Assembly (NCBI RefSeq): GCF_932526225.1
Contig: NC_064036.1
Location: forward strand, 20,729,842-20,793,841
Length of the DNA: 64,000 nt
Source of the DNA: Nematostella vectensis
Lineage: Eukaryota > Cnidaria > Anthozoa > Actiniaria > Edwardsiidae
Reading direction: 5' to 3'
Position 1 is the stretch's first letter; each line of letters begins with the position of its first letter. Positions 36,301 through 46,762 of the stretch are shown here, in pieces. Below the pieces are notes generated by a model. That model saw only the letters and a list, made by a program, of their open reading frames with translations. It was not told the origin of the DNA and made no database searches. Both the position numbers and the translations under genes were made by a program.

Positions 36301-36712
36301 GTAACTTACTATGCCCACTTTAGTTACTTACTATGCTCACTTTAGTAACTGACTATGCTCACTTTAGTAACTTACTATGCTCACTTTAGTAACTTACTAT
36401 GCCCACTTTAGTTACTACGCTCACTTTAGTAACTTACTACGCTCCCTTTAGTAACTTACTATGCTCACTTTAGTTACTTACTATGCCCACTTTAGTAACT
36501 TACTACGCTCACTTTAGTAACTTACTATGCTCACTTTAGTAACTTACTATGCTCACTTTAGTAACTTACTATGCTCACTTTAGTAACTTACTACGCTCAC
36601 TTTAGTAACTTACTATGCTCACCTTAGTAACTTACTATGCTCACTTTAGTAACTTAATATGCTCACTTTAGCAACTTACTATGCTCACTTTAGTAACTAT
36701 GCTCACTAAAAC
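24376..36712. repeat. 22-bp satellite array of about 560 monomers with higher-order repeats
   Basis: The whole 12.3 kb is tandem copies of a 22-base monomer close to CTCACTTTAGTAACTTACTATG. Recurrent variants are TACG for TATG, CCCCC for CTCAC, AACTAAC for AACTTAC, and GTTAC for GTAAC. Because 22 is not a multiple of three and the monomer has TAG and TAA, no long frame exists. Rare markers show higher-order structure. Blocks repeat at a constant 1748-base offset (marker pairs 26363/28111, 26631/28379, 26905/28653, 27310/29058, 27734/29482). A second set repeats at 2614 bases (31151/33765, 31401/34015, 32147/34761, 33301/35915). No other insert interrupts the array. Confidence 0.97.
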
Positions 36713-36783
36713 AGGACTGTTTATTATGGCATTTTGCCTACCTAAAGTCTACCTCTGTGCATCCCCCTATAATACATGTTTTG

Positions 36784-39700
36784 CTAGTACTGTCCTACCT
36801 TGCAAGCGAAAGTATATCTAGCACCCATGAAGCCTGGACTAGGTGGTCTTGCCGAGTGAGGTATGATGCCTCTAAATACAACCAACCGGCCATACATTGG
36901 CTTGACAGATAACAGCCAATCATACTTCTGTTTGCCTTTGGGAAATTGCTGACCATTGGGCCTTAGGATCTCCTCAAAGTAGATGGTCTCTCCATAAAAC
37001 TCTTCCTTCCAGTCAGGGGTCAGATACATGAGGACTGTGAACTCATCCTGGGATAGTTAACAAACAATACTGTTAAAATATGAAACTATCTTGTGCAGCA
37101 TTCCACACTTTACACCGAAATGAGCCCTGACTCACCAAGGAATTACCATGACTGATCAATTATTTAATCCACCGTGATGACACAGAAACGGGCCAGGATA
37201 AACAAATTTGGCCAATCAAAGTTTTCAGATGATGTTATCAAATTATTATTCAATGAGAATGAGAATTGTTGGAACACCAAACTAATATTGGATTGGCAAT
37301 CCCACTGGTTGGATCACTATTGGATTGGCAATCCCACTGGTTGGATCACTTCGAGCTGTCTGTAAGCATAGCTTTATTTGAATCCTCACTAAATCAATTT
37401 TATAAACATTCTAAAAGTTGTTAGCAAGGCCCCCTTTGTCCTTGCCCTAAATACAAGTCACCTCGTGGTTCTCGCAGTCCTCATGGATTCTTGTATAGTG
37501 TGAGTTTCTGATAATGTTCATGGATACATCATAAGGATACCACCCTTTCTCATTACTGATATACTCCACAGCACTGTTAATGGTCTTCCAAATGCGGCTC
37601 TTGATGAATTTAGAGACCTAATAGAAGACAAAGTGTTTAAAAACTTTGGTGTTGCCAAAAATAGTCACACTACGGTTGTTTATATTAAATAAGCTGCCAT
37701 TTTACATGAGTGTCTGTTAGAAGAGACTCTGAACTGTGACCAATGGACAGGGGGACATAAGATGAAACAGGTGAGCCCTTTACAAATACCAGCAAGATTC
37801 TTTGGATTCTCAACGTTATATGTGAGCAGTAGGACAGTTGAGTTTGGACTGTTTCAGGTACATAGCCATGGTTTGGCAAGGAGGGGTGAGCTGTCAATAT
37901 TATACCTACATAATGTGAAAGTCTAAAAGTAAAGACTGTGAGAGGTCCATACTGTATGCATCTTGTGCCCATTCCAAGCTATGTGCATTCACACACCTTA
38001 ATACCAGCAATCCATGAGACATTGTCATGCTCTGTGTCTTTGCTCTCATCGTAGCCTTGATAAGCATATGCACTGTTGTAATGAAGAAGGTATAGCCGCA
38101 AGGCATCTAAGTCTCCTTTGGTAAAAAGACCATCAAAGAATGACACCACACGCCCTTGGCGGTCAAGCACTTTCCTCTTGAGGTGCTTGCCATAAGCCAC
38201 CTCAGGGACTGGCAGGTTGTCAGAGAGGGGGAAGTCCATTTTGTCATACTGATCAGCATCTTCAATTTCCTTCTACAAATACATCACATAGCTCATTTGC
38301 ACAAGATGTAGATTGGAAAGCACATAGTTCACAACATTTTATCTTTACTTTTATTTTTACTGCATCACTTTACCCATATAATGTTTTTCTTTTTTTTTTT
38401 TTTTTGGGGGGGGGGGGTGTAAGTTTGCATCATTGTTATTCTTTTGGGTGTACAATTTTGGTGTCTATCCCCCCCCTTTCTCCTTATCATCCTTTAGCCC
38501 CCCCTGTCCCCAGGCAGTGTTGTGACAAAACCATTGACAAACCTTTGATTCTTTTATTCCTTCTTCAAACTTCTCTTTCAATGTTGTGAGTCGGATGGTA
38601 AGAGCATAAATTCCTTGTTTGTATGACATGCCAGGAGGTTTGAAAATATATGGAACAGAAGCATTCCATAGCAAAATGCGACCTTGTTTATGGAATACAG
38701 AAGCAAGCATCTCTCCATCCTGCTTGTAGAACATGACTTCACCATAATCATTTTTCTTGAGATTTGGTGTGAGAAGCACTGTAGCAACTAACTCATCATC
38801 AGCAGATTCATCATCTAAACAGCAAATGGACATTTGAGCTGTTTTAGCCTATAATATACTGCTGTATGCATTAATACACAGGGGATTTAACCCCCTACCC
38901 CAAAATTTGGGCTGCCAAAGGAAATTCCTATGTGAAAGATGCCATAAAGGGTATTCCACTAAGATGCATGCCCCTATCCAGCTCTTATGCTGTTTTTTTT
39001 TTATCAAAGTGCCCAGAAAATAGGGAAGTTGAAGTATCAACATTTTGTCTGGGTTACCCTCCTGCGCAGAGCTTTCTGTGTCACTTGCTTACTTTCTGTG
39101 TCACTAGTTTAATTTCACATCAACCTCTCAATAAAGTATTGTATTGTATCAAGAAATGAGTCAGATTTCACGTCCCTTAAATTGACCAATTAGCTAAACC
39201 TTCTAGATTTTGGTGGCTAGATCCAGACCCTTGCTAACTTGTTCCCTGCTTTCGCGGACTCAAATCAGCTGAGCATGTTGTCAGTGAAACACCAAAGAGA
39301 GAAGTTGTTTTAAAAAAAGCTCAAAATGCTATCACTAAAGAACTATATAGAGGTCTGTGACATTATTTACAACTTTTTGTAGTATTGTGATATATTTCTG
39401 ATATGCTTGAATCCATTCTCGTTCCCAGAGCTCCTCTGCTGTTGTGTGCCTGAATCTCTGGAAGCAGAAGGTTATGGGGATTTGATTGGCTATGAAAATG
39501 CTTGCGTAATGAGTTAAAATCTGCACACACTCTCGATTAGTGAGGTCTGAATATCATGTGACTTGAGTAAGTGAATGCTATCTACGGAAAATAAACATGT
39601 TGCACAGATCCCAGGTCAAGAGGGGGCGTACAAAATGGAACATTGGATCTCTGTATCTGCTGAGGGCTTTGTAAATAAAAAGCAGACATGGGTAACTAAT

Positions 39701-40989
39701 ATTCTTGTTGTAGCCTGTCAGCAGCATGCCATAAACAACCTTTCCGGCCCATGGCTACAATTAAAACTGCCTGTCTTTGCCTTGGTTTCAAATCAAAATT
39801 AAAGCCAATATTTGAAAGTTAAACAATCAATGCCCCCTCGAAATGATTCACCATCTTGCAAACGATAAACTGGAAGATAACTATTTCGATGTCCCAGATT
39901 GTCCTAGATTCTAGAACAGAGGAAGAGTGTTGCAACAAACAGAGCAAATCTAAGGGAAATGAGTGACACAGAAAGCACCGCACAGAAGGGTATGTCAACA
40001 CACACACCCTTGTCACTAAGCCTCCCCTGATGTATGCTTCAAAAGTTTCAGTATTTTCGGTAATCACATATCAAATCAATTTGTTCAAGCATTTTCAAAG
40101 AATTGAGGGCTTAGGAAAAACAATGGCATTTGTTAGAAGTTATTCAGCAATGATTTGTAAGGCAATGGCATCTGGTGAATTGCAATAATTGTGCCTTTTG
40201 ACAGGAATCAACCAAATGAATTCATTGGTGCGGAATAAATATTAACAGCGTCGATTTGCATAAACAGAATAGTTTCAGTTTAATTTCTTGGTGAGGGCTA
40301 TTAATGACTTTACACCAATTTAAAAAATAAAAAAATAAAATAAAAAATTAATTAATTAACTGGTGAATGCGGTAGCGTTGCCTTAAAGACGGCAGCAGAA
40401 AAGTAAGCCTAAATTAACTTAATATTTACAATTTCGTTAGCTAAGTTATGCACCTTGCTTATAACTTCCTGTGCACAATCCTAGTGGTTTCTTTAATTAG
40501 GTTTAGAGTTCTAGAAATAAACTCACCACCTCCAACTGTAATGAAGTCCAATCTGCGAATCATTGAAGAAGAGATTCGGTACGGGAAATATTTTTTGCCT
40601 TTTGAGACGGTTTTAGCAATCTTGGCGATGGTTTTATAGACTGTGGAGCCCATAAAAGTTTCAAGCTCAAATGGCGAAGTCCAAGGAATATTGTTCGTGC
40701 CATTTGCTACTTTAATGTTAAAGTAGTCATCCTTGTATGTGTACTGCCATGGAGACAGCATTCCTTCAATATTGCCGAGAGAAATCAAGTTCAGGTGGGC
40801 TTGTATTGTGTTTTTTCTGAACAAGTTGTCATAAACAAAGACAAACTTCCCTTGGTCCTCGAAAACATTGGTCGGTCCTGTCTTCTTGCTTGCTTTATTC
40901 GCCGCTTTGTCGTCATTTTGTGCTCGTACTGAGCCAAGGACGAGAAAAGCAACGAGGGCGACAGCAAAACTGTTCATTTTCATGCACAT
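36784..40989 (-). CDS. Tandem 2-oxoglutarate/Fe(II) dioxygenase (prolyl-4-hydroxylase-like), five exons
   Basis: Exons 40989-40527, 38814-38543, 38272-37997, 37617-37462 and 37047-36784 have GT/AG borders and compatible phases, giving 476 residues. A signal peptide (SFAVALVAFLVLGSVRA) indicates the secretory pathway or ER. Two dioxygenase domains follow. Exons 1-2 form the first and exons 3-5 the second, and they align with each other (YFPYRISSSMIRR with GWYPYDVSMNIIRN; LTPNLKKNDYGEVMF with LTPDWKEEFYGETIYF). Domain 2 has the catalytic set: HED (H-x-D) in TRIHEDCENH, the distal His in FRGIIPHSARPPSP, and Arg in GARYTFACKV. In domain 1 the H-x-D aligns with GGD and the distal His with Tyr (SVPYIF), so it is predicted not to bind iron. 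Substrate unknown. The frame may splice again at AAG-GTAGGA, 12 bases before the stop. Confidence 0.8.
38815..40526 (-). other. Large first intron of the dioxygenase gene
   Basis: A 1.7-kb AT-rich intron between donor GTG-GTGAGT (40527/40526) and acceptor TTTAG (38815). It holds no convincing gene; the short frames inside (39575-39802, 39819-40067) lack protein character. A T-run followed by a G-run (38391-38417) lies in the next, 270-base intron. Confidence 0.55.
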
Positions 40990-41440
40990 CTCTGCACCAT
41001 CGAGTTCTGCATAAAATAACTCGAAAAAATTCGTGCTTTTAAAAAAAGCAAGGGACTGGCACTAGAGACCCCCTCCCACCCCCTCACAAAAAAAGAAGGC
41101 GACTTCCTTTTGCTCCTAAAGATCCACTCGCTTTTTTAGATACGAACCCTGCTAGCCGGCTCTGATTGTGGATTATTCGGAAATGTTTTATTTTCGAATA
41201 TTGGGAACCCTGTGCGCGAAGGCCGAGGTACGCTGGGCCGAGGGTGCAAAAAAAATGAGAGCCGGCAACATAATCCTCTCTTTGAATCAAGCCCACTTCA
41301 CGCTTGGCTGCGCTTTAACCTCGGCGAGGCGTTAGCTGTCAAAATCTAGCCAATGATGATTGATACAAAGTAAACAAGAGTTTGATAGTTTTCTGCACAC
41401 GTGCAAACTAGCGTTAGATCATAACATAACAAACCGAGCT
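40990..41440. other. Upstream region of the dioxygenase gene
   Basis: About 450 bases between the host gene start and the GC-rich virus-like block. No clear TATA box or other promoter element could be assigned, and there is no open frame of substance. Base composition becomes GC-richer towards 41440. Confidence 0.4.
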
Positions 41441-41540
41441 CTTGCTAAAATGCAGTCCAGTCCCGCGGAATGACCGTTTTTCGGCCGTAAATTCGAAGCC
41501 GCTAGCTTGCCGTTTAAACCTGAGTTTTACTCGAACACCT

Positions 41541-42172
41541 CGCTCCCGAACTCTTCGCGAATTTCTCGCAGCCTCTTTTTCATCCTTTCGCGCGTTTCAA
41601 GGGACTTTCTCGGGGGGCTTTTTTTCTCACGCGATGCGAGGCCGTGTCGAGCTCTGATAGTTGGCCTTGAGCGCGTAGTATCTCTCTTGTTCCCGGAGTA
41701 TTAGCCGAAACTCTATGTCTGAGATATGCCCGTCTTGCAGAGCCTTAGAGACCAGCTCGCTGATCGAGTTTTTCTTACTCTCCGCTAAAACCATCGTTTC
41801 TTCGTGTTTAGCCACCTTGCTCGTAAGACCCCTAGAGACTATCCCTGCGCCTGCGCCCACGATACCGATCAGCCCGGCGATACCTGCCAGCGGACCGCCG
41901 ATCAGAACCCCTACCCCGGCGCTGGAAAGCGCCCCTGCAGCGATGCCGGATTCCAAAGACACAGCATGGGCAACGGCAAAGGCGCGCTTATACTTTTTCC
42001 GCACCTGTCGATGATGCGTTATCTCGTTGTCTAGAACCGCCTGAGTGTCACATATTTTCTGAAGTCGGAAGCTTTGTACGTCGCCGCCGACGCCCTGCGT
42101 CATGTGCGTTTGCGGGCAAACACTGGGAAGCGAGGGGTATATGGCACCACCGCTAACGTCGCTGTTTGCCAT
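41541..42172 (-). CDS. Virus-element membrane protein
   Basis: The main frame (42172-41627) gives 181 residues. A polar N-terminus (MANSDVSGGAIYPSLPSVCP) and a basic helix (HHRQVRKKYKRAFAVAHAV) come first, then a long Gly/Ala-rich hydrophobic segment (GIAAGALSSAGVGVLIGGPL, then AGIAGLIGIVGAGAG) that would make two membrane passes. The C-terminus is helical and charged. After the stop the next frame continues KKRLREIREEFGSEVFE to 41541, so the original C-terminus was probably lost by a one-base frameshift. Similar proteins accompany the other genes of this element type in cnidarian genomes, by my recollection. The function is unknown; a virion or host membrane role is a guess. Confidence 0.55.
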
Positions 42173-42188
42173 GTCTGTTACGTCGGAG

Positions 42189-42470
42189 CTAGGTTAGCTC
42201 TAATACAAGGCGAACAGGCTTGCCCTTAAAGTCAACCCGTCTACCGTAGTTATCCCTTACCCATATTTGGATACTCGAGACAAACTCAGAGGAAGATGCT
42301 GCGACACAAACGGGGGTGTCGGGTCCATAGACGACTTTCTTGTGCGGTCTCCCGCGGGTTTCTAGGAAAGCGAGAACGTTTGAAGGCCCGCCTAAGGAGA
42401 GGCATTGTGTGCGATCTACGATATCGCAGATGTAGAGAGCCTCTATTTTTGGCAAAGCCACCTTAAGTGC
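42189..42470 (-). pseudogene. Capsid-like C-terminal segment
   Basis: About 90 codons are open from a C/G homopolymer run (42472-42487) to a stop at 42189. The segment is beta-rich and ends SSIQIWVRDNYGRRVDFKGK followed by a VRLVLEL strand. This resembles the C-terminal strands of a Polinton-type virion protein, where an I-x-I-x-x-x-D-x-x-G-x-x-V-x-F pattern precedes a final hydrophobic strand. Which capsid protein it is (major double jelly-roll or minor) cannot be decided. Most of the protein is missing, and only a poly-C tract and the small ORF at 42526-42642 lie upstream, so a large internal deletion is likely. Confidence 0.4.
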
Positions 42471-42525
42471 CCCCCCCCCCCCCCCCCAAGGGCAGTGCGA
42501 GGCCCCGCTTCCCCAACTGATCGTC

Positions 42526-42642
42526 TTAAGCCTCTAGGCCAAATAGTGCGCAAAGCTCGGCATTCAGGAACTCAACGCCATTGGACGTAAACGCGATTTC
42601 CCGGCGAGACTCCTTGGCGGACTTGTGCTGAGGACAAATCAT
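42526..42642 (-). CDS. Small ORF, probable 5' remnant of the minus-strand gene
   Basis: A 38-residue ATG-initiated frame reads MICPQHKSAKESRREIAFTS, then NGVEFLNAELCALFGLEA, then stop. It lies upstream of the capsid-like segment on the same strand, in another frame, so it may be the N-terminal remnant of that gene. Its residues HKSAKESRR are identical to the start of the oppositely oriented ORF at 42678, because the two share a 27-base inverted repeat. Confidence 0.35.
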   Translation of the reverse strand: MICPQHKSAKESRREIAFTSNGVEFLNAELCALFGLEA

Positions 42643-42713
42643 TCACGACTAGGGGCCGAGACATATTCAAAGAGACAGTGGTCACGCACAAGTCCGCCAA
42701 GGAGTCTCGCCGG
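42601..42713. repeat. Perfect 27-bp inverted repeat between divergent ORFs
   Basis: 42601-42627 and 42687-42713 are exact reverse complements (arm begins CCGGCGAGACTCCTTGGCGG) separated by 59 bases. Each arm is coding in the divergent ORF leading away from the centre. The arms could form a large hairpin or mark a duplicated bidirectional promoter/start region. Confidence 0.95.
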
Positions 42714-43508
42714 TGGCTGTCGGGGCCTTCCTATGGGTGCTGGCCACAGCAACTCAACTTTGTGGTCTGGTGCGCAACCGCCGGATGCGGGGTGTCCCTA
42801 ACCGACCCCGCTTTCGCCACGCTCCCCTCTGTCATCAGGGGATTTCTAAGGTTTCACGTCTACTTTACCACGCGGAGGATACTCTACGAGCTCGGCGCCC
42901 CCCTGCCTGGCGACAGCTCGTTCACGCAAAAAGATAACCCCTACAAGAAAGCCGCTTTCGAGCGTCTATGCATAGAGTTCGGTTTGCCGCGTAAGCCGGA
43001 CTTCCGATGAAAAGCCGGGCGGAACCACGGGCTAGGCGATGTGTTTGTGTTCTACCCGGGGGTGGGGTATCGCAACGTGCACGTGATCCGTAGCTACGAC
43101 ACGGCGGCGGACGAGTAACCGAGCCACCTCAATCTGTTTAGCGACGAAGGTGGGACGTACAATAGTGGGAAGCAGGTGGGTTTCATACGCAACGACGACC
43201 ACGCGGGCGTGCAAAATAGCTGGTTTGCGCCTCCCAAAGGTGAGGAGCTGACAAAAGCATGGCTAGGAAGACTCGATCGCTCGGTCGAGGCGTTCGTCTA
43301 CGCAGTGCTTGGCGCGCAGGTGAACGTCCGTTCCTCCATCGCGGGGGCCGGTGGGCCGGCCATGGAGGAGCAGGCGGAGTTCACGAAGCTGCTTGAAGAC
43401 GCGATCATAGAAAACGACATCGCTCAAAGCGTGCAAAGGTACCAGTTAGCCGTGCAGGAGGCCAAGGGGAGATTGAGTCTTGCGGTCGCACCAGGACTGT
43501 GGCTGATG
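42678..43508 (+). pseudogene. Virus-element protein of unknown function, frameshifted and truncated
   Basis: The first frame (42678-43010) contains YGCWPQQLNFVVWCATAGCG, then LRFHVYFTTRRILYELGAPL and NPYKKAAFERLCIEFGLPRK. A frameshift near 43010 moves the coding to GLGDVFVFYPGVGYRNVHV, an in-frame TAA follows at 43116, and the frame then stays open as GFIRNDDHAGVQNSWFAPPK and VYAVLGAQVNVRSSIAGAGG up to 43508. There it is cut by the TAA microsatellite and LINE. I recognise it as a conserved companion of this element class in cnidarians. A structural role would fit its size and place next to the ATPase, but there is no direct evidence. Confidence 0.55.
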
Positions 43509-43722
<214 letters not shown>

Positions 43723-45455
43723 CAAGCGGCGGCTAGCTGGACTTTTTGTAAACGCGCTAAGAGATAATCCTGCGCAGGGTAGGCTACAACATCGTTAAAG
43801 TCGATTCTCGACAAGACCAGAGTCTCTGCTAGCTGCTTTCTGATGTGGAAAGGAGCTAGTTTCTTTAGTTTTCCGAGAACAGACAAAGTGGAATAACAGG
43901 AACTTATTTTGGTTTTAATGTCATTGTTCCACTTTAAGTTCTGTTGGACTTCGGAGCCGAGGAGGCGAGTGGACTGTACCCTCTCGAGAGACTGCCCGTC
44001 AACGGTGAGTTGGACTTGGCGCTCGACGAGCTTGTGACGATGGGCCATCTGTGCTGTTGAGAAGAGCATGGTTTTGGTTTTCTTGGGATTTAGAGTGAGG
44101 TTACACTCACTCGACCAAGATGACAGCCGATCAAGAGCGAGCTGCAGGCGTCTTTCACAGTCACTGATGTCACAAGGTTTGGCGTGAGCATAAAACGTGG
44201 TGTCATCGGCGTACTGATGGCATGTAACAAGGCTCAGATGCTCTGAGAGATCGTTGACGTATAGATTGAATAATACGGGCCCAACACTGATTCCTGTGGT
44301 ACACCAAAACACACGTCCGCCAATCTAGAGCTCTTGTCGTCGATTTGCACAAACTGCTTTCGTCCTGTTAAATAGCTGGTGACCCACATCAAAAATGACT
44401 TTGAAAAACCAAGATGGTGTAGTTTCTTCAAGACAACTTCATACGCAACGGTGTCAAAAGCCTTGGAGAGATCGGCTAAGACAGCTAAGGTTACTTCGCC
44501 ACGCTTCATTGCTTTAGTGATGTCATCTTTTATTTCAAGGAGACTTGTTGTTGTACTGTGACCTTTACTATATGCACTAACAGTGTCCTTTAAGATGCTG
44601 TCAGGACCACTGGAGACAAAGTCACTCATTTGACCAAGCACTAAGCGCTCATAGACTTTTGAGAGGACAGGTAAGATAGAGATGGGACGTAAGTCATTTC
44701 TGTCCTTCATCAGCCTTCTTGGGTATAGGGCTTATACGAGCCACTTTCCTAGCGGATGGAAAATACTCTTGCGAGATACAGGTATTTAAAATGTGGGTCA
44801 ATGGTGAAGCCAGATGGTCAGCGGCGTGTTTGATGGATTTCACAGGGATCCCATCTGGGCCACATGAACAGTCTGATCTCAATTTCTTGAGTGCTGCTAG
44901 AACTTGAGGACATGAGACAGGCTTCAGCGTAAAAGCCCAAACTGGATCTTCCGGTAAAGACTAGATAAGATCCGAGATGTTATTAGCAGAGGTGGGCGTG
45001 GCACCAGTAACACGCTCAGCAGTAGAGGCGAAATGTGTATTAAGTTCATCAGGGTCAAACCTGAGAGGCTGAAGGTTTGGGTGGAGTATCCGGTGAATCA
45101 CCCTCCACACCTCTTTGGCTTTGACTGACGACAGTGCTTTGTAATAGAAATTACGCTTTGCTTTGCCAATCATAGCCTTGAGCTGTTTACGTTTCTCCCT
45201 GAAAGAGTCCCAAATTGAATCACTCTTATCTTTGCGTGCCTCAGTGCGCATGTTACGACAATCCTGTTGGAGCTTTTGGATGTCAACCAGGGCGCGGGTG
45301 GTCGCGTCACCTTGGTGCGCTTGAGCGGAGCATGACGATCAATGCATTCGCGCAATAAAGTATTAAGCATTTCGAGCTGCATCTCGGGATCGCTAGAACG
45401 ATACTAAGAGGAAGCTTTTCAATATCGTTTGTGAAAGCATGTTCATCGCGAAGCG
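43723..45455 (-). mobile_element. LINE nested in the virus-like element, lacking its 3' end
   Basis: On the minus strand from about 45455 the order is endonuclease-RT linker (GKAKRNFYYKALSSVKAKEV; 44961-45251), pre-RT (CGPDGIPVKSIKHAADHLAS; 44694-44882), then RT motif A VTLAVLADLSKAFDTVAY, motif B GVPQESVLGP and motif C YADDTTFYAHAKPC. It then continues to LARLQKVQLAAACF, where it stops at the TAA run. The related copy at 18366-19385 carries about 500 more bases before its own tail, so this copy lost its C-terminal coding region and 3' UTR. Frame breaks at about 44270, 44700 and 44930 make it inactive. It is 5' truncated. Confidence 0.85.
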
Positions 45456-46049
45456 CTGCGGCAGCGCGGTATCGACCCGAAAAACATCCCATTTAACGCT
45501 CTCATCGTGGGCCCGACGTCATGCGGGAAGACCCGATTCATAAGGGGCCGGCTGCGCGGCCCTTTCCGGGGCAAGTACATCGTACTCGTGTGCCCTACCT
45601 TTGTCTACAACAAAACATACGAAGGCTTCGGCGAGGGCGACGATCGTCTGTTTGTCGTCACACATGAGGCGGGTCAGATCGACATACTGCTGAGGTTAAG
45701 GCACTAATACGCTAATCATACTCGACGACTGTGCGGCCTCAAAAGACGTAAAGAGGCGCTCTGACCAGCTCGTCAACTTGGCGTTCAGCGCGCGCCACGT
45801 GGTATTTGCGTGTGGGTGATCACGCAGCAGCTCACCAGCATCACGAAGCCGTTCCGTGAGAACATCGCGGCCTTGGTTGTCTTCTATACCCCGAGCAGGC
45901 CGGACATGAAAGCTATCCCGCATGACTACGGCGCGGAGCTCTCAGAAGAGGAGATGAAAGAGTACACGAAGGCCCTCAAGACGAAAAAGTTCTCGAAGTT
46001 AGAGTTTCGCTTGCGTCATCCTTATACCATCGCCCTAGTTGAACGGTAA
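45456..46049 (+). pseudogene. A32/FtsK-like packaging ATPase, two frameshifts
   Basis: A P-loop NTPase of the kind that pumps genomic DNA into a capsid. Walker A is NALIVGPTSCGKTRFIRG (about 45500), Walker B is TLIILDDCAASKDV (about 45713), and a sensor-like segment is VWVITQQLTSITKPFRENIA (about 45805). The C-terminal part continues to a stop at 46049. The Walker A frame ends about 45707, Walker B is in the next frame, and the frame changes again near 45800, so the copy is dead although the key residues survive. The N-terminus is cut by the LINE junction near 45455. Its plus-strand position after the putative structural gene fits the virus-type order. Confidence 0.8.
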
Positions 46050-46133
46050 GCGCAGTAAACCACCGCCCATGTACGCCCCCAGCGCTTCGCGCGGCATAAC
46101 GTAAACATATATTTATGTGATCACACGTGTACC

Positions 46134-46697
46134 ATGATGAGCGACGAATACTTTGAGAGTCTTCTTGAGGGGGGCGCCGTCGGCCTCCCGGCCGTCGAGT
46201 CGTTGGACTGCTCGACGCAGCAAGCTACCGGAGGTAAGCAAACTGAGATAGCAGACGCGAGGGAGAAACTCGCGATTCTCGTAGCCTCGGGTAAGTCGAG
46301 AGAGATTGTAGGCAAGGCCCTGACTCACGACGACATCAAAGGCATGAGCACCGAGGAGGTGAAGAAGTACGAGAAGCGATACGAGACCGCTCTAGCCAGC
46401 CGGACTACAAACCCCCTGGCAGACAGTTTCCTGAAGCTTATGACCAAGCTAGTAGGCATGACGCTGCCAATAGACAGTGTGGTCTATCTTCACAACGACC
46501 TCGTGTCCGACTACATCATCAACAACGAGCCTCTACGCTGCGGTCGTTTGATGGCTTTAGCCGTCGGGGCGTTACACGTAGCACGTCATCTGGACACCAA
46601 CGGCGCTGACACGCGGTGTCAACACGAGGTAGCAGTCGCGGACTCACCAGTGGTTTGCCCGCAAACGCACACTGGCGAGTCTGCCATCCCAGAGTAG
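46134..46697 (+). CDS. Virus-element protein, unknown, intact
   Basis: A 187-residue intact frame starting MMSDEYFESLLEGGAVGLPA. A helical charged centre (HDDIKGMSTEEVKKYEKRYE) is followed by LADSFLKLMTKLVGMTLPID, then NDLVSDYIINNEPLRCGRLM with a weakly hydrophobic helix ALAVGALHVARHLD. No signal peptide or known domain was recognised. It lies 85 bases after the ATPase on the same strand. Similar proteins recur next to the ATPase in elements of this kind, to my memory. It is one of the few undamaged genes of the element. Confidence 0.55.
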   Translation: MMSDEYFESLLEGGAVGLPAVESLDCSTQQATGGKQTEIADAREKLAILVASGKSREIVGKALTHDDIKGMSTEEVKKYEKRYETALASRTTNPLADSFLKLMTKLVGMTLPIDSVVYLHNDLVSDYIINNEPLRCGRLMALAVGALHVARHLDTNGADTRCQHEVAVADSPVVCPQTHTGESAIPE

Positions 46698-46762
46698 ACG
46701 TTCATTTGAAAGTTTTGCCACTTCCTCAGCAACCAAATAGTTAACACCGCGTGTCAACACAA

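Noticed and set aside
24376-36712. CRISPR array
   Set aside because: Repeats are head-to-tail 22-mers with no spacers, in a eukaryotic context.
37289-37352. 32-bp tandem duplication (TTGGATTGGCAATCCCACTGG)
   Set aside because: Real but trivial; lies in an intron and explains nothing further.
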